DNA from: Acidobacteriota bacterium
GTDB taxonomy: Bacteria; Acidobacteriota; Terriglobia; Bryobacterales; Bryobacteraceae
Assembly: GCA_021778335.1 (NCBI GenBank)
Contig: JAJYCN010000014.1
Location: 1 to 36,839 of the forward strand
DNA: 36,839 nucleotides
Direction of reading: 5' to 3'
Of the stretch, positions 15,696-24,622 are shown piece after piece. The translations under genes were made by a program, and so were the position numbers. The stretch's first letter is position 1. Each line of letters opens with the position of its first letter. The notes under the pieces are model-generated. The model saw nothing but the letters and a program-made list of their open reading frames with translations. It made no database searches and was not told the origin of the DNA.

Positions 15696-17747
15696 ATGCG
15701 GACGTCCGGACTGCCCGCCCGGCGGAACATCCTGGCGCTGTTCCCCCTCGGCCTCTGCGCCTTCCCGTTGCCGGCGCAGAGTCCACCCACCTCCCGTCCG
15801 CTGCCCCCGCCCATCGTCCGCGTCGAAGTGAACCTCGTCCAGGTCGATGCCGTCGTCACGGACCGCCACGGCCGCCAGGTCACCAATCTGAAAGCGGACG
15901 ATTTCGAAGTCCTCGAAGACAAGAAGCGCCGCCCCGTCGTCGGCGTCAACTACGTCCACAACGCCTCCATGCAACCCGCGAACGCCGCCGCGGCCAAAAC
16001 CACCATCGCCATTCTCGTCGACGACCTCAACCTCTCCTTTGAAAGCGTCGCGTACCTGCGCAAGAGCCTCACTAAGTTCGTCAATACCCAGTTGCGGCCC
16101 GGCGACGACGTGGCCATCCTTCGCTCGAGCAGTGGCTCAGGCGCCTGGGACGAGTTCACTTCCAACCCTCACGTCCTGCTCGAAGAGGCAGGACTCATTC
16201 ACTGGCTGCCCGCCTTGTGGTACATGCCCTACTTCGTCGACCAGCAGCCTCCCGCCTACCTCTCTTCCGGCCCGCCGCACCGCCCCACCGCCGCCGAGGA
16301 CTGGGATGTTCAGAGCGCCAGCAACGTCTTTACCGGAGGCACCCTCGGCGCGCTCCGCTTCATTCTCCAGGGCATGTCCGCCATCCCGGGGCGCAAAGCC
16401 GTCATCGTGTTCTCCGACGGCATCCCGCTGGTGACCGGCTACGGCGCCGATCCGATCGTGCTCGCCGCCTTCCGCTCTTTGACGGATCTGGCCAACCGCG
16501 CCGGGGTAGTCCTATACACCGTGGACGCCGCGGGCCTCAGCACGTTCGAACCGGACGCCGCGGTCATGGGCGTCTACAGCACGCAGTCCATCGCCGGCTT
16601 CATTTCGTCCACCGACGGACTCGTCTTCCTCGCTAACCAGACCGGCGGCATGTTCCTCAGCCAGTCCAACGATCTCAACCGCGAAATCGCAAAGGTAGAG
16701 AACGACCTCGATAGTTACTACCTGATCGGCTTCTCCCCGGCGCCCAACTCCCTTTCGCGCTACAGTCCGCCCTTCCACACGGTCCAGGTCCGGGTGAAAC
16801 CGCGCGGCCTCCACGTACGCAGCCGCCGCGGCTTCCTCGGCCTTCCCGACAGTTTCGCCGGCCCTGAACCGGAGCCGGCCGGCACGCGGCAACTCGTCCA
16901 GGCCATTTTCTCCCCCTTCGTCCGTTCCCAGGTGCCGGTGGTTCTCACGACGGACTACACTTACTCCGGCAACGCCGGCGACGTGCAGAACTTCTTGTAC
17001 GTCGAACCCCGCCGCCTGCGCCTCGCCAAACAACCCGACGGCGCCCGCGCCGGAACCCTCGATCTCGCCGTGTTCGCTTTCCGGCCCGATGGCACGGCGG
17101 CGGCCCATGTCACCGCCCGCGCCAAAATCTCGCTGAACCCCGCGCAGTATGAGGCCGCGCTGCGCCAGGGAATCGTCTACGGCTTCAAGTTCAACCTGCC
17201 GCCCGGCGCAACCTATCAAGTGCGCGCCGCCGTGCTCGACCGCGGCTCCGGAAGGCTCGGCTCGGCGAATCGGGTCCTGGTCATCCCGGGCCGGAAACAG
17301 GGACAAGCGGCGCTGTCGAGCCTCGAAATCGGCCCCATCGACGAGAGCAACCCGCGGGCCGGCGCCCAGTTTTCTCAGGCGTTCGTGACCCATCGGTTCC
17401 GTCCGGACGCCTGGCTCGGCTTCCGCTGCGCCGTCTTCGACCCGCGCACGGATCCGGCCTCGCGGAAAACGGCCCTGGTCGCCCAGCCTCTCATCTATCA
17501 CGACGCCAAACTCGTCTATACCGGATCGCCAACAAACCTCGACGCGGCCCCCAACCCCCAGGGCTCGATGGTCGTATCGGGCGCCGTCAAACTCAACCAG
17601 GCATTCTCACCCGGCGATTATTCGCTCGTGCTTCAGGTCACCGACACTCTGCAGCCCAGGAAGAAGATCCGCACCCGCCAGGCCTGGGCGGACTTCGCCA
17701 TCCGGCCGCCGCGACCCGACGCCGCCGCCACGATCCCCCAGCATTAG
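15696..17747 (+). CDS. Secreted VWFA-related acidobacterial domain protein, copy 1
   Basis: This 683-residue protein has an N-terminal signal segment (ILALFPLGLCAFPLPAQS) and the VWFA-related Acidobacterial domain (TIGR03436-like). The domain begins IVRVEVNLVQVDAVVTDRHGRQVTNLKADDFEVLEDKKRRPV, and the VWA core begins TTIAILVDDLNLSFESV. The MIDAS-like DDLNLS is a variant of the usual DxSxS, so metal binding is possible but not certain. IPGRKAVIVFSDGIPLV and DLDSYYLIGFSPAP are also typical. The C-terminal third is beta-rich and of unknown function. The domain is abundant in Acidobacteriota and its role is not established; protein-protein interaction at the cell surface is the usual guess. The next gene is a close paralog in tandem. 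Confidence 0.9.
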   Translation: MRTSGLPARRNILALFPLGLCAFPLPAQSPPTSRPLPPPIVRVEVNLVQVDAVVTDRHGRQVTNLKADDFEVLEDKKRRPVVGVNYVHNASMQPANAAAAKTTIAILVDDLNLSFESVAYLRKSLTKFVNTQLRPGDDVAILRSSSGSGAWDEFTSNPHVLLEEAGLIHWLPALWYMPYFVDQQPPAYLSSGPPHRPTAAEDWDVQSASNVFTGGTLGALRFILQGMSAIPGRKAVIVFSDGIPLVTGYGADPIVLAAFRSLTDLANRAGVVLYTVDAAGLSTFEPDAAVMGVYSTQSIAGFISSTDGLVFLANQTGGMFLSQSNDLNREIAKVENDLDSYYLIGFSPAPNSLSRYSPPFHTVQVRVKPRGLHVRSRRGFLGLPDSFAGPEPEPAGTRQLVQAIFSPFVRSQVPVVLTTDYTYSGNAGDVQNFLYVEPRRLRLAKQPDGARAGTLDLAVFAFRPDGTAAAHVTARAKISLNPAQYEAALRQGIVYGFKFNLPPGATYQVRAAVLDRGSGRLGSANRVLVIPGRKQGQAALSSLEIGPIDESNPRAGAQFSQAFVTHRFRPDAWLGFRCAVFDPRTDPASRKTALVAQPLIYHDAKLVYTGSPTNLDAAPNPQGSMVVSGAVKLNQAFSPGDYSLVLQVTDTLQPRKKIRTRQAWADFAIRPPRPDAAATIPQH

Positions 17748-17780
17748 CAGTCACCCCGAAGCCGGACCCCACACCCGGTC

Positions 17781-17789
17781 TGCTAAAAT
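17781..17789 (+). promoter_or_regulatory. Candidate extended -10 promoter of VWFA copy 2
   Basis: TGCTAAAAT matches an extended -10 (TGnTAnAAT). It lies about 47 bases before the ATG, with a strong GGAGG ribosome-binding site six bases ahead of the start. The related TCTGCTATATT occurs upstream of phoH on the minus strand. No clear -35 is present, as expected for extended -10 promoters. Confidence 0.45.
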
Positions 17790-17836
17790 CCGTACCGGAA
17801 AACGCCCCGCTCCGTCTACTTAGCAGGAGGTTCCGC

Positions 17837-19966
17837 ATGCACCGCCGCTTGTCTTTGACCACCGGCTTTGCCCTCTGTACCTTCCCGCTGCTGGCACAAA
17901 ATCCACCCGCCCGCTCCGCGCCGAGGCCGATCGTGCGCGTCGAAGTGAACCTCGTTCAGGTCGACGCCGTCGTCACGGACCACCGCGGCCGCCAGGTCAC
18001 CAATCTCAAGCCGGACGACTTCCAAGTCCTCGAAGACAACAAACCACGCCCCGTCCTCGGCGTGAACTACGTCAGCAACGCCTCGATGCAACCGGCGAAC
18101 TCGGCCGCGGCCAAAACCACCATCGCCTTTCTGGTCGACGACCTGCACCTCTCCTTTGGCAGCATCGCCTTCGTGCGAACCAGCCTGACGAAATTCGTCA
18201 ACACCCACTTGCAGCCTGGCGAGCAGGTGGCCATCCTTCGCGCCAGCAGCGGCTCCAGCGCCTGGGACGAGTTCACCTCCAATCGCCGCGTCCTTCTCGA
18301 TGAAGTCGGGCTCATTCACTGGATGCCCGCGATCTGGGATGCACCTTACTTTGTCCATCCCCCGCTAACCAACTACATCGCTTCCGCTTCGCGGATTCGC
18401 CCCACCCCCGGTGAGGACTGGGATGCGCAAACCGCCGACAGCGTCTTCGCCGGCGGATCTCTCGGTGCGCTCCGCTTCATCATCGAGGGCACGGCGGCAA
18501 TTCCGGGGCGCAAGGCCGTCATCGTGCTCACCGATTTCGTTCCCCTCTTTTCCAAATATGGTTCCGGCCAAGCGATGGTGGACGCCCTCCGCTCGCTGAC
18601 CGATCTGGCCAATCGCGCCGGCGTGGTCCTCTATACCCTGGAAGCCTCGGGCCTCGGCTCGTTTGCTCCGATGAGCCCAATCCCAATCACTGCCGATCCC
18701 TACGCTCCTTCCCCAACCGGCCCCTACGCCCCAACGAACCAGTACACCACCTACAGCGCGGACCAGGGTTCCGGCCCGTACTCCGGGCCGAACATCTTCG
18801 GCAATCAGCCCACGAAGGTCTACGCTTCCTCCATCGCCGGCTTCGCTGACCTCGCCAACCAGACCGGCGGCAGGTTCCTCGGCGAGTCGAACGACATCAA
18901 TCGCCAGATCGCGAAAGTGCAAAGCGACCTCGATAGTTACTACCTGATCGGCTTCTCCCCCGCCCCCGATTCCCCCTCCCGCCAAGGCGCGCCGTTCCAC
19001 ACCATCCGAATCCGCGTGAAACGGGGAGACCTCCAAGTCCGGAGCCGCCGCGGGTTCGTCGGCCTTCCCGACAGTCTCCCCAGCCCCGAACCGGAACCCG
19101 CGGGCGCCCGGCAACTGATCCATGCCGTCTTCACACCTTTCGCCCCTTCCCAGGTGCCGGTCGTCCTCAACACCATGTACACCTACTCGGCGAAAAGCGC
19201 CGACGTCCAGAACTTCGTGTACCTCGAGCCCAGCCGCCTCCATCTGACCCAACAGCCCGACGGCTCCCACACCGGAACGATCGAGCTCGCCGTATTCGCC
19301 TTCCGGCCCGATGGCTCGGCCGCGGCTCATATCGCCGCCCGCGCCCCCGTATCGCTGAATGCCGCGCAGTATGCGGTTGCGTTACAGAAGGGGATGGTCT
19401 ATGGCTTCCAGTTGAATCTGCCGCCCGGCGTCACCTATCAGGTGCGCGCCGCCGTCCTCGATCGCGGCTCCGGACAAATTGGCTCGGCCAACCAGGTCCT
19501 GGTCGTCCCGGACCGGAAAAAGGGCCAGGTCGCGCTGTCGAGCCTTGAACTGGCGCCCATCGACAAGACCAATCCGCAGGCCGGCGAGCAGCTATCTCGA
19601 GGCTTCCTCACCCATCGTTTCCACCCCGACGCCCTGTTAGGCTACGGCTGCGCCGTCTTTAACGCCCGCACGGATCCGGCCTCCCGCCAGGCGAACTTAG
19701 TCGCCCAGCCCCTGATCTATCGCGACGCCAAACTCGTCTATACCGGACCGGCAACAAACGTGGCCGCGGCCCCAAAAGCCAACGGCTCGACCCCGGTCTC
19801 GGGAACGGTCCAACTCGACCACGCCTTACCGCCCGGCGACTACTCGCTCGTCCTTCAGATCACCGACACTCTGCAACCCAACAAGAAGACCCGCACCCGC
19901 GTCGCATGGTCCGGCTTCACCATCGCGCCGCCCAGCGTCCCCTCCGTTCCGTCCCCCAAGGACTAA
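17837..19966 (+). CDS. Secreted VWFA-related acidobacterial domain protein, copy 2
   Basis: This 709-residue paralog of the preceding gene has a signal segment (LSLTTGFALCTFPLLAQN) and the same domain order: IVRVEVNLVQVDAVVTDHRGRQVTNLKPDDFQVLEDNKPRPV, then the VWA core TTIAFLVDDLHLSFGSI, then the beta-rich C-terminal region. The MIDAS-like segment reads DDLHLS rather than DDLNLS, so the two copies may differ in metal binding. It carries an extra Pro/Tyr/Ser-rich loop (ITADPYAPSPTGPYAPTNQYTTYSADQGSGPYSG) where copy 1 has only a short link, after the LYTLEASGLGSF strand. Unlike copy 1 it has a GGAGG site and an extended -10, so the two copies are probably expressed separately. A strong hairpin follows its stop. 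Confidence 0.9.
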   Translation: MHRRLSLTTGFALCTFPLLAQNPPARSAPRPIVRVEVNLVQVDAVVTDHRGRQVTNLKPDDFQVLEDNKPRPVLGVNYVSNASMQPANSAAAKTTIAFLVDDLHLSFGSIAFVRTSLTKFVNTHLQPGEQVAILRASSGSSAWDEFTSNRRVLLDEVGLIHWMPAIWDAPYFVHPPLTNYIASASRIRPTPGEDWDAQTADSVFAGGSLGALRFIIEGTAAIPGRKAVIVLTDFVPLFSKYGSGQAMVDALRSLTDLANRAGVVLYTLEASGLGSFAPMSPIPITADPYAPSPTGPYAPTNQYTTYSADQGSGPYSGPNIFGNQPTKVYASSIAGFADLANQTGGRFLGESNDINRQIAKVQSDLDSYYLIGFSPAPDSPSRQGAPFHTIRIRVKRGDLQVRSRRGFVGLPDSLPSPEPEPAGARQLIHAVFTPFAPSQVPVVLNTMYTYSAKSADVQNFVYLEPSRLHLTQQPDGSHTGTIELAVFAFRPDGSAAAHIAARAPVSLNAAQYAVALQKGMVYGFQLNLPPGVTYQVRAAVLDRGSGQIGSANQVLVVPDRKKGQVALSSLELAPIDKTNPQAGEQLSRGFLTHRFHPDALLGYGCAVFNARTDPASRQANLVAQPLIYRDAKLVYTGPATNVAAAPKANGSTPVSGTVQLDHALPPGDYSLVLQITDTLQPNKKTRTRVAWSGFTIAPPSVPSVPSPKD

Positions 19967-19979
19967 GTCCCCCGGTACG

Positions 19980-20049
19980 CACACCGGCAGTCGCAGTACC
20001 ACGCCTACGCGACTGCGGCCGGTCCTCGTGTGAATGTGTTAAGTTTTTT
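19980..20049 (+). terminator. Candidate terminator after VWFA copy 2
   Basis: Arms CACACCGG-CAGTCGC and GCGACTG-CGG-CCGG-(TCCTC)-GTGTG pair across a 14-base loop, with a three-base and a five-base bulge on the 3' side. The stem is followed about ten bases later by GTTTTTTC. The T-run sits further from the stem than in a classical intrinsic terminator, so efficiency is uncertain. It separates the VWFA genes from the SBBP gene. Confidence 0.5.
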
Positions 20050-20084
20050 CTGAGTCCAGTCCGGATTCATGGGGGAGAATCGCC

Positions 20085-22895
20085 TTGCTCACCAGGATCG
20101 CCCAAACTGTCTTCGTATCTTGCTTCGTTGTGCTGGCCGCCGTCCCGGCGCAGTCCAGGACGCATCACCACACATCGGGAGCCCACGCCACCATGCCCGC
20201 GCAGCTTTACTTCATGCCGGGTCCCAGGCCATCCACCTTCGCCGCCCTGACAGGCTCCGGTTCGGTGCTCGTCTCCGCTACCGGCGCCACCTTCTCGGGC
20301 GCCCACCACCGCGGCGCCGTCCGTTTCCTCGGCGCGAACGCGCACGCCTCCGCACAGGCCGGCCCTCCCGCGCGGGCAAAGCTCAATTTCTATCTCGGCA
20401 ATGATGCATCCGCCTGGCGCCGCGGCGTCGCCACCACCCAATCGGTGGCCTTCCGCGACGTCTACCCCGGAATCGACGCCGTCTTCCACAACAACGCGGG
20501 CCGGATCGAGTATGACTTTCGCCTCGCGCCCGGCGCGGATCCCTCGCGCATTCGCATCGCCTTCGACGGCGTCGGAGATCTGGAACGTACGCCCGCCGGC
20601 GCGCTCGTCGCCCGCCGCAATCCAGGCGCGATTCTCCAACAGCGGCCCGAAGCCTGGCAGGACAACGGTCCGGCTCGCCGCCCCGTTACCGCCGGCGTCG
20701 TCCTCACAAGCAACAATCGCATCTCCTTTGCTCTCGGAGACTACGACCGTTCCAAACCACTCGTCCTTGACCCCGTGCTGAATGCCCCAAGCCTCGTTTT
20801 CTCCACCTACATGGGCGGCACGCAGTACTCCGGCCTTGACTCTGTCATCGTCGACGCTCTCGGCAACAGCTACACCACGGGCTGGAGCAACTCACCCGAT
20901 TACCCCGTCCTGCCCGCCGGGTCTTCCAGTTTCCGCGGAGGTTACGACGATATCGTCGTCAGCAAGTTCGATCCTGCCGGTAAGCTCCTGTTCTCCACCT
21001 ACATCGGCGGCTCGGCGGAAGACGAAGCCTACGTGATCGCCTTCGACCCCAACGGCAACCTGCTTCTGACCGGGGAAACCCAGTCCTCCAACTTCCCCAT
21101 CTATCCGGCCAAGGTGTTTCAAGGCACCGGAACAAACATCGGCGACGACACCGCGTTCGCCGTAAAGCTTGACCCGAACGGAAACATGCTCGGCTCCACT
21201 TACATCGGCGGCCATACGCCCGACAGTTCCTGCCAGAGCGATTACAACGAAGGTTTCGGGATCGCCTCCGACCCCTCCGGCAACGTCTACGTAGTGGGTC
21301 AGACCTGCGCCACCGATTTTCCCACCGTCAATCCCATCCAGAAGACCGTTCAGGGCACTTACGCCTGCTTTGTCACCGAGCTGAACCCAAGCCTCGGCGC
21401 GGCTGTCTATTCGACTTACCTCGGCGGCTCGACCAATGATTACTGCAACGCCGTCGCGGTCGACCATAACGGCGACGCCTTCGTCACCGGCGGCACCCTG
21501 TCGTCGAACCTCGGGACAAAAGGCGCTTACCAGCCGCAATTCGCCGGAGGCAGCGGAACGGGCGACGCATTCCTCGCCAAGCTTGCTCCCAATGGCCAGA
21601 GCATCGCTTTCTACACGTACCTCGGCGGGTCGCAGGATGACGACGGCCTCGGCATCACCCTCGACGCCGACGGAAACATCTACCTCTCCGGATACACCCA
21701 GTCCGTCAATTTCCCGGTTCTCAACCCGCTGCAGGCAACCTTCGGTGGCGGCATCGGAACCATGCCGGACGGGGATTCCGCCGGGGACGTATTCATCGGC
21801 GAACTCGACCCCACCGGCTCCAAGCTCCTCTACTCGACCTATTTCGGCTCTTCCGGCCTCGAAGCCGCCTACGGCATCGTCGTCGACTCGGCCGGTGATA
21901 TCTATGTCGCCGGGGGAACCACGTCAACCGATCTGAAAACAACCGCCGGCGCCGTGCAAGCCACTTACGGCGGCGGCCAGGATGGCTTCATTCTCGAGCT
22001 TGCGCCCGGGGGCGGCGCCATCAAGTATCTCTCCTACCTCGGCGGATCCCAGATCGACGAGGCCAACGGGTTCGCCGTCAGCGGCGCCGGCAATATCTAT
22101 CTGGCCGGCCACACGGCATCCTCGAATTTCCCCTTGGCCAACGCCCTGGTCACTTCGCTCACCGGCAATGAGGCGGGCTTCCTGGCCATGATCGGCCAAC
22201 CGGTCAAGCCCGCTCCTGTCGCTAACGCCGTTACCAACGGAGCCTCGTTCTCGCACTCTCTCTCCGCCGGCCAACTCGCCACCGTTTTCGGACAGACCCT
22301 GCTGACATCGAAAAACTACGCTTCGAACACTCCCCTGCCGGTCACCCTCGACGGCCTTTCCGTCACCGTCAACGGCACTCCCGCTCCTCTGCTCTACGCC
22401 GACTCGCAGCAGGTCAACTTCCAGATCCCCTGGAACACCGCGTCCGGAACGGCTCAGGTCGTGATCGAGTCCAACGGGGCCTCGAGCGCTCCCGTCTCCT
22501 TCACCCTGTCCCCCACCGCCCCCGGCATCTTCACTTACGGCAACAATCGCGCCGTGGCGCAAAACTATCCCTCCGGAACGATCGACGGTCCATCGGCGCC
22601 CATTGCTGCCGGCGGCGTCATTACCGTGTATCTCACCGGCGTCGGCCCGGTGACCGTACCCGGCTCCGACGGCGTTCCCACGCCCTCCGGCATCCTGTCC
22701 ACCGCCACATCGGCCTATAGCGCAACGCTCGGCGGACAGAACGCGCCCGTCACGTTCCTCGGCCTCGCGCCGTATTTCGTGGGACTCGCCCAGGCGAATG
22801 TCGGCATTCCCTCCGGCCTCGCCGCCGGAGACTATCCGCTGGTGATTACCATCGGCGGCGTCGCCAGCAACGCTCCGCTCATCGCGGTCCAGTAG
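20085..22895 (+). CDS. Secreted SBBP-repeat beta-propeller protein with Solibacter C-terminal domain
   Basis: This 936-residue protein starts at TTG with a strong GGGGGAG seven bases upstream. A signal peptide (MLTRIAQTVFVSCFVVLAAVPAQS) leads into an N-terminal domain (about 30-230) with VAFRDVYPGIDAVFHNNAGRIEYDFRLAPGADPSRIRIAF, usual in front of SBBP repeats. At least seven to eight SBBP repeats fill about 235-700, each built on variants of FSTYxGGS-x-DxAxxIAxDxxGNxYxTGxTxSxxFP and KLDPxG. The last 230 residues match the Solibacter-type C-terminal domain (TIGR03437): VANAVTNGASFSHSLSAGQLATVFGQTL, VTVNGTPAPLLYADSQQVNFQIPWNT, YLTGVGPV and LGLAPYFVGLAQANVGIPSGLAAGDYPLVITIGG. That domain is often found at the end of exported proteins in this lineage and may have an export or anchoring role, which is inference. 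Confidence 0.92.
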   Translation: MLTRIAQTVFVSCFVVLAAVPAQSRTHHHTSGAHATMPAQLYFMPGPRPSTFAALTGSGSVLVSATGATFSGAHHRGAVRFLGANAHASAQAGPPARAKLNFYLGNDASAWRRGVATTQSVAFRDVYPGIDAVFHNNAGRIEYDFRLAPGADPSRIRIAFDGVGDLERTPAGALVARRNPGAILQQRPEAWQDNGPARRPVTAGVVLTSNNRISFALGDYDRSKPLVLDPVLNAPSLVFSTYMGGTQYSGLDSVIVDALGNSYTTGWSNSPDYPVLPAGSSSFRGGYDDIVVSKFDPAGKLLFSTYIGGSAEDEAYVIAFDPNGNLLLTGETQSSNFPIYPAKVFQGTGTNIGDDTAFAVKLDPNGNMLGSTYIGGHTPDSSCQSDYNEGFGIASDPSGNVYVVGQTCATDFPTVNPIQKTVQGTYACFVTELNPSLGAAVYSTYLGGSTNDYCNAVAVDHNGDAFVTGGTLSSNLGTKGAYQPQFAGGSGTGDAFLAKLAPNGQSIAFYTYLGGSQDDDGLGITLDADGNIYLSGYTQSVNFPVLNPLQATFGGGIGTMPDGDSAGDVFIGELDPTGSKLLYSTYFGSSGLEAAYGIVVDSAGDIYVAGGTTSTDLKTTAGAVQATYGGGQDGFILELAPGGGAIKYLSYLGGSQIDEANGFAVSGAGNIYLAGHTASSNFPLANALVTSLTGNEAGFLAMIGQPVKPAPVANAVTNGASFSHSLSAGQLATVFGQTLLTSKNYASNTPLPVTLDGLSVTVNGTPAPLLYADSQQVNFQIPWNTASGTAQVVIESNGASSAPVSFTLSPTAPGIFTYGNNRAVAQNYPSGTIDGPSAPIAAGGVITVYLTGVGPVTVPGSDGVPTPSGILSTATSAYSATLGGQNAPVTFLGLAPYFVGLAQANVGIPSGLAAGDYPLVITIGGVASNAPLIAVQ

Positions 22896-22900
22896 ATCCG

Positions 22901-22933
22901 AACGGGTTACTCGTGGGCGGCGAGTAACCCGTT
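22901..22933. terminator. Perfect 13-bp inverted repeat at a convergent gene end
   Basis: AACGGGTTACTCG and CGAGTAACCCGTT are perfect complements around the 7-base loop TGGGCGG. It starts five bases after the SBBP stop (plus strand) and contains the last codons and TAA of the DUF885 gene (minus strand). As RNA it would fold on either strand and could end both transcripts or protect 3' ends. Neither side has a T-run. Confidence 0.6.
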
Positions 22934-24622
22934 CAACACCGGCAGCGGCGCCGCGCCCTCGTTGAGCGCGCGCCGGTGAAAATCCGCCAGATGAAACCGC
23001 GGTCCCATGCGCTTCTCGTCGTCTGACCGCACGTGCAGCCAGCCGCGCCACCCGGCGAAGTAGGTCGGCAACTGGCACGACGACAACTGCGCGCGCTGCA
23101 GTTTCGCCACCGCTTCCTCGCGCTCCTGGTAGGTCTGGTTGATCATCAGGTCCAGCGCCTGGTCGTCCGTCATGCCCATCGTCTGCAGCCGGATGTCGAG
23201 AATCGTGTTCGCCACCACGCGCAGCATCTGCTTGTAGAACGTCATCTTCAGCCCGGGTTCTCCATCGAGATAGCCCTGCTCGGTCAGCAACTGCTGCGTG
23301 TAGACGGCCCACCCCTCGACGTACGGCCCGCTGCCGAACAGCGCCCGCAACAGCCGCCGCCCGCGCGGCTCAATGCGGTTGGCGTATTCAAACTGCACCC
23401 AGTGTCCCGGCATCGCCTCGTGAATCGTCAGGTGCTCCAGACCGTAGTTGTTGTACTCGCGCAGTTTCGACTCCGCCCGGTCCGCCGGCCAGTCCGCCGG
23501 AATCGGCGTAATCCAGTAAAAGCCCCCAAGCGACGGTTCGAGCGCCGGTGCCGGATTGAATCCGCCCACGCCATAGATGCCGCGCATGAACACCGGCGTC
23601 GGAATCACCCGCAGCGTCTCGCCGGAGGGCAGCGGCACCAGGCCGCGCGCTTCCACAAACTGCGTCGCCCGCTCGAGGTCCCGCTTCGCCTCCTTGAAAT
23701 AATCCTCGCGTTTGGGATGCTGCTGCGCGATCTCATCGAGCGCTTCCTTTATCGTCTTCGGCGCCGCCATCCGCGCCATCTCCCCCCGGATCCGCTCCAT
23801 CTCCGCCTCGGCATCGGCCAGGGTCTGCGCCGGTGTCTCGCCATTGGCGATCGCCAGCGCGAACTTCTTCGCGTAAACCTCCGGGCCCAGCCGCCAGTCG
23901 CTCGGCTTCGCAGCCAGCGGACCCGACAAGTAGCTATGGAAGTCCCGCAACGCCTCCAGCGCCGCCCCCGAAGTTTTCTCGTACTCGATTCCCAACTCCG
24001 GCGGCACGTCGGCGCGCAGCGTCCGGTCGATCAATCCGATGTCGCCGTCCAACTCTTCCTGCGCCACCCGGTTCCATACTTCCGGCGCATCCACAAGATT
24101 CGCCTTCGCCTGAGCGAGCAGCGCCGGAACCGCCTTCAGCCGCGCGATGATATCCCGGTACCGCCGCGCCTTCGGGGCGTAATTCAGCGAGTACGGCGCG
24201 AACATCGCGTTGCCGATCAGCTCGACGTATAACGTGGGATTATGGCGCCAGCTCTGCGTCGTCTCCAGATCCAGCAGCGCCAGCGAGATCTGGTCCTCCA
24301 TGATCCTGCGGTCCGCGCGGTCCTCCGTGTTTAGCTTCGACTCGGGGAAACTCTCCAGACGGCTGCGGAACCCTTCGAAAAACTGCCGCTGCTGGTCGAT
24401 CCCGGCGTCGGAGAAATCGTCCAGTCGCCGGTCCAGCCGCACGCCCTGGTGAACGTGATAGCCCGCCTGGGTCGCCGAAACCGGCGACAGCGCGAGCGAG
24501 GAATCGACAAAGTCCTCCACCGCGCCCTGAAATTCACTCGGCCTCGCCGCGCAACCCTCCATCATCGCCATCGCGCTAAGCGCCAAGCCTCCTACCGCGG
24601 CCTTACAAAGCCAACTCCGCAT
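22907..24622 (-). CDS. DUF885 family lipoprotein, putative zinc peptidase
   Basis: This protein of about 571 residues belongs to the DUF885 family (PF05960). It starts MRSWLCKAAVGGLALSAMAMMEGCAARP, a signal with a weak lipobox (MEGC), so it is probably anchored in the envelope. The likely metal site is H401-E402-AMPG-H407 in LTIHEAMPGHWVQFEYAN, followed by a downstream Glu in GPYVEGWAVYTQQLL, the arrangement of gluzincin-like peptidases and carboxypeptidase Taq relatives. The family is mostly uncharacterised; peptidase activity is inference. The track's start is ten codons upstream. I chose the ATG at 24622 because GGGAG lies eight bases before it, giving a 20-base overlap with fabD. It is the last gene of an apparent four-gene run, and its end forms half of a perfect hairpin. 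Confidence 0.88.
   Translation of the reverse strand: MRSWLCKAAVGGLALSAMAMMEGCAARPSEFQGAVEDFVDSSLALSPVSATQAGYHVHQGVRLDRRLDDFSDAGIDQQRQFFEGFRSRLESFPESKLNTEDRADRRIMEDQISLALLDLETTQSWRHNPTLYVELIGNAMFAPYSLNYAPKARRYRDIIARLKAVPALLAQAKANLVDAPEVWNRVAQEELDGDIGLIDRTLRADVPPELGIEYEKTSGAALEALRDFHSYLSGPLAAKPSDWRLGPEVYAKKFALAIANGETPAQTLADAEAEMERIRGEMARMAAPKTIKEALDEIAQQHPKREDYFKEAKRDLERATQFVEARGLVPLPSGETLRVIPTPVFMRGIYGVGGFNPAPALEPSLGGFYWITPIPADWPADRAESKLREYNNYGLEHLTIHEAMPGHWVQFEYANRIEPRGRRLLRALFGSGPYVEGWAVYTQQLLTEQGYLDGEPGLKMTFYKQMLRVVANTILDIRLQTMGMTDDQALDLMINQTYQEREEAVAKLQRAQLSSCQLPTYFAGWRGWLHVRSDDEKRMGPRFHLADFHRRALNEGAAPLPVLNGLLAAHE

Larger units (their letters stand above)
15696..19966 (+). repeat. Tandem gene duplication (two VWFA paralogs)
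   Basis: The two consecutive genes share collinear, near-identical protein segments from IVRVEVNLVQVDAVVTD to QVTDTLQP/QITDTLQP. Both contain the same landmarks, for example SMQPANxAAAKTTIA, DLDSYYLIGFSPAP and YQVRAAVLDRGSG. They differ mainly in signal peptides, in their upstream regions, and in an insertion of roughly 45 residues in copy 2. Confidence 0.85.

Noticed and set aside
23033-24232. 399-residue plus-strand ORF opposite DUF885
   Set aside because: Arg/Pro/His-rich composition with no motif; it is a shadow of the DUF885 gene in high-GC DNA.
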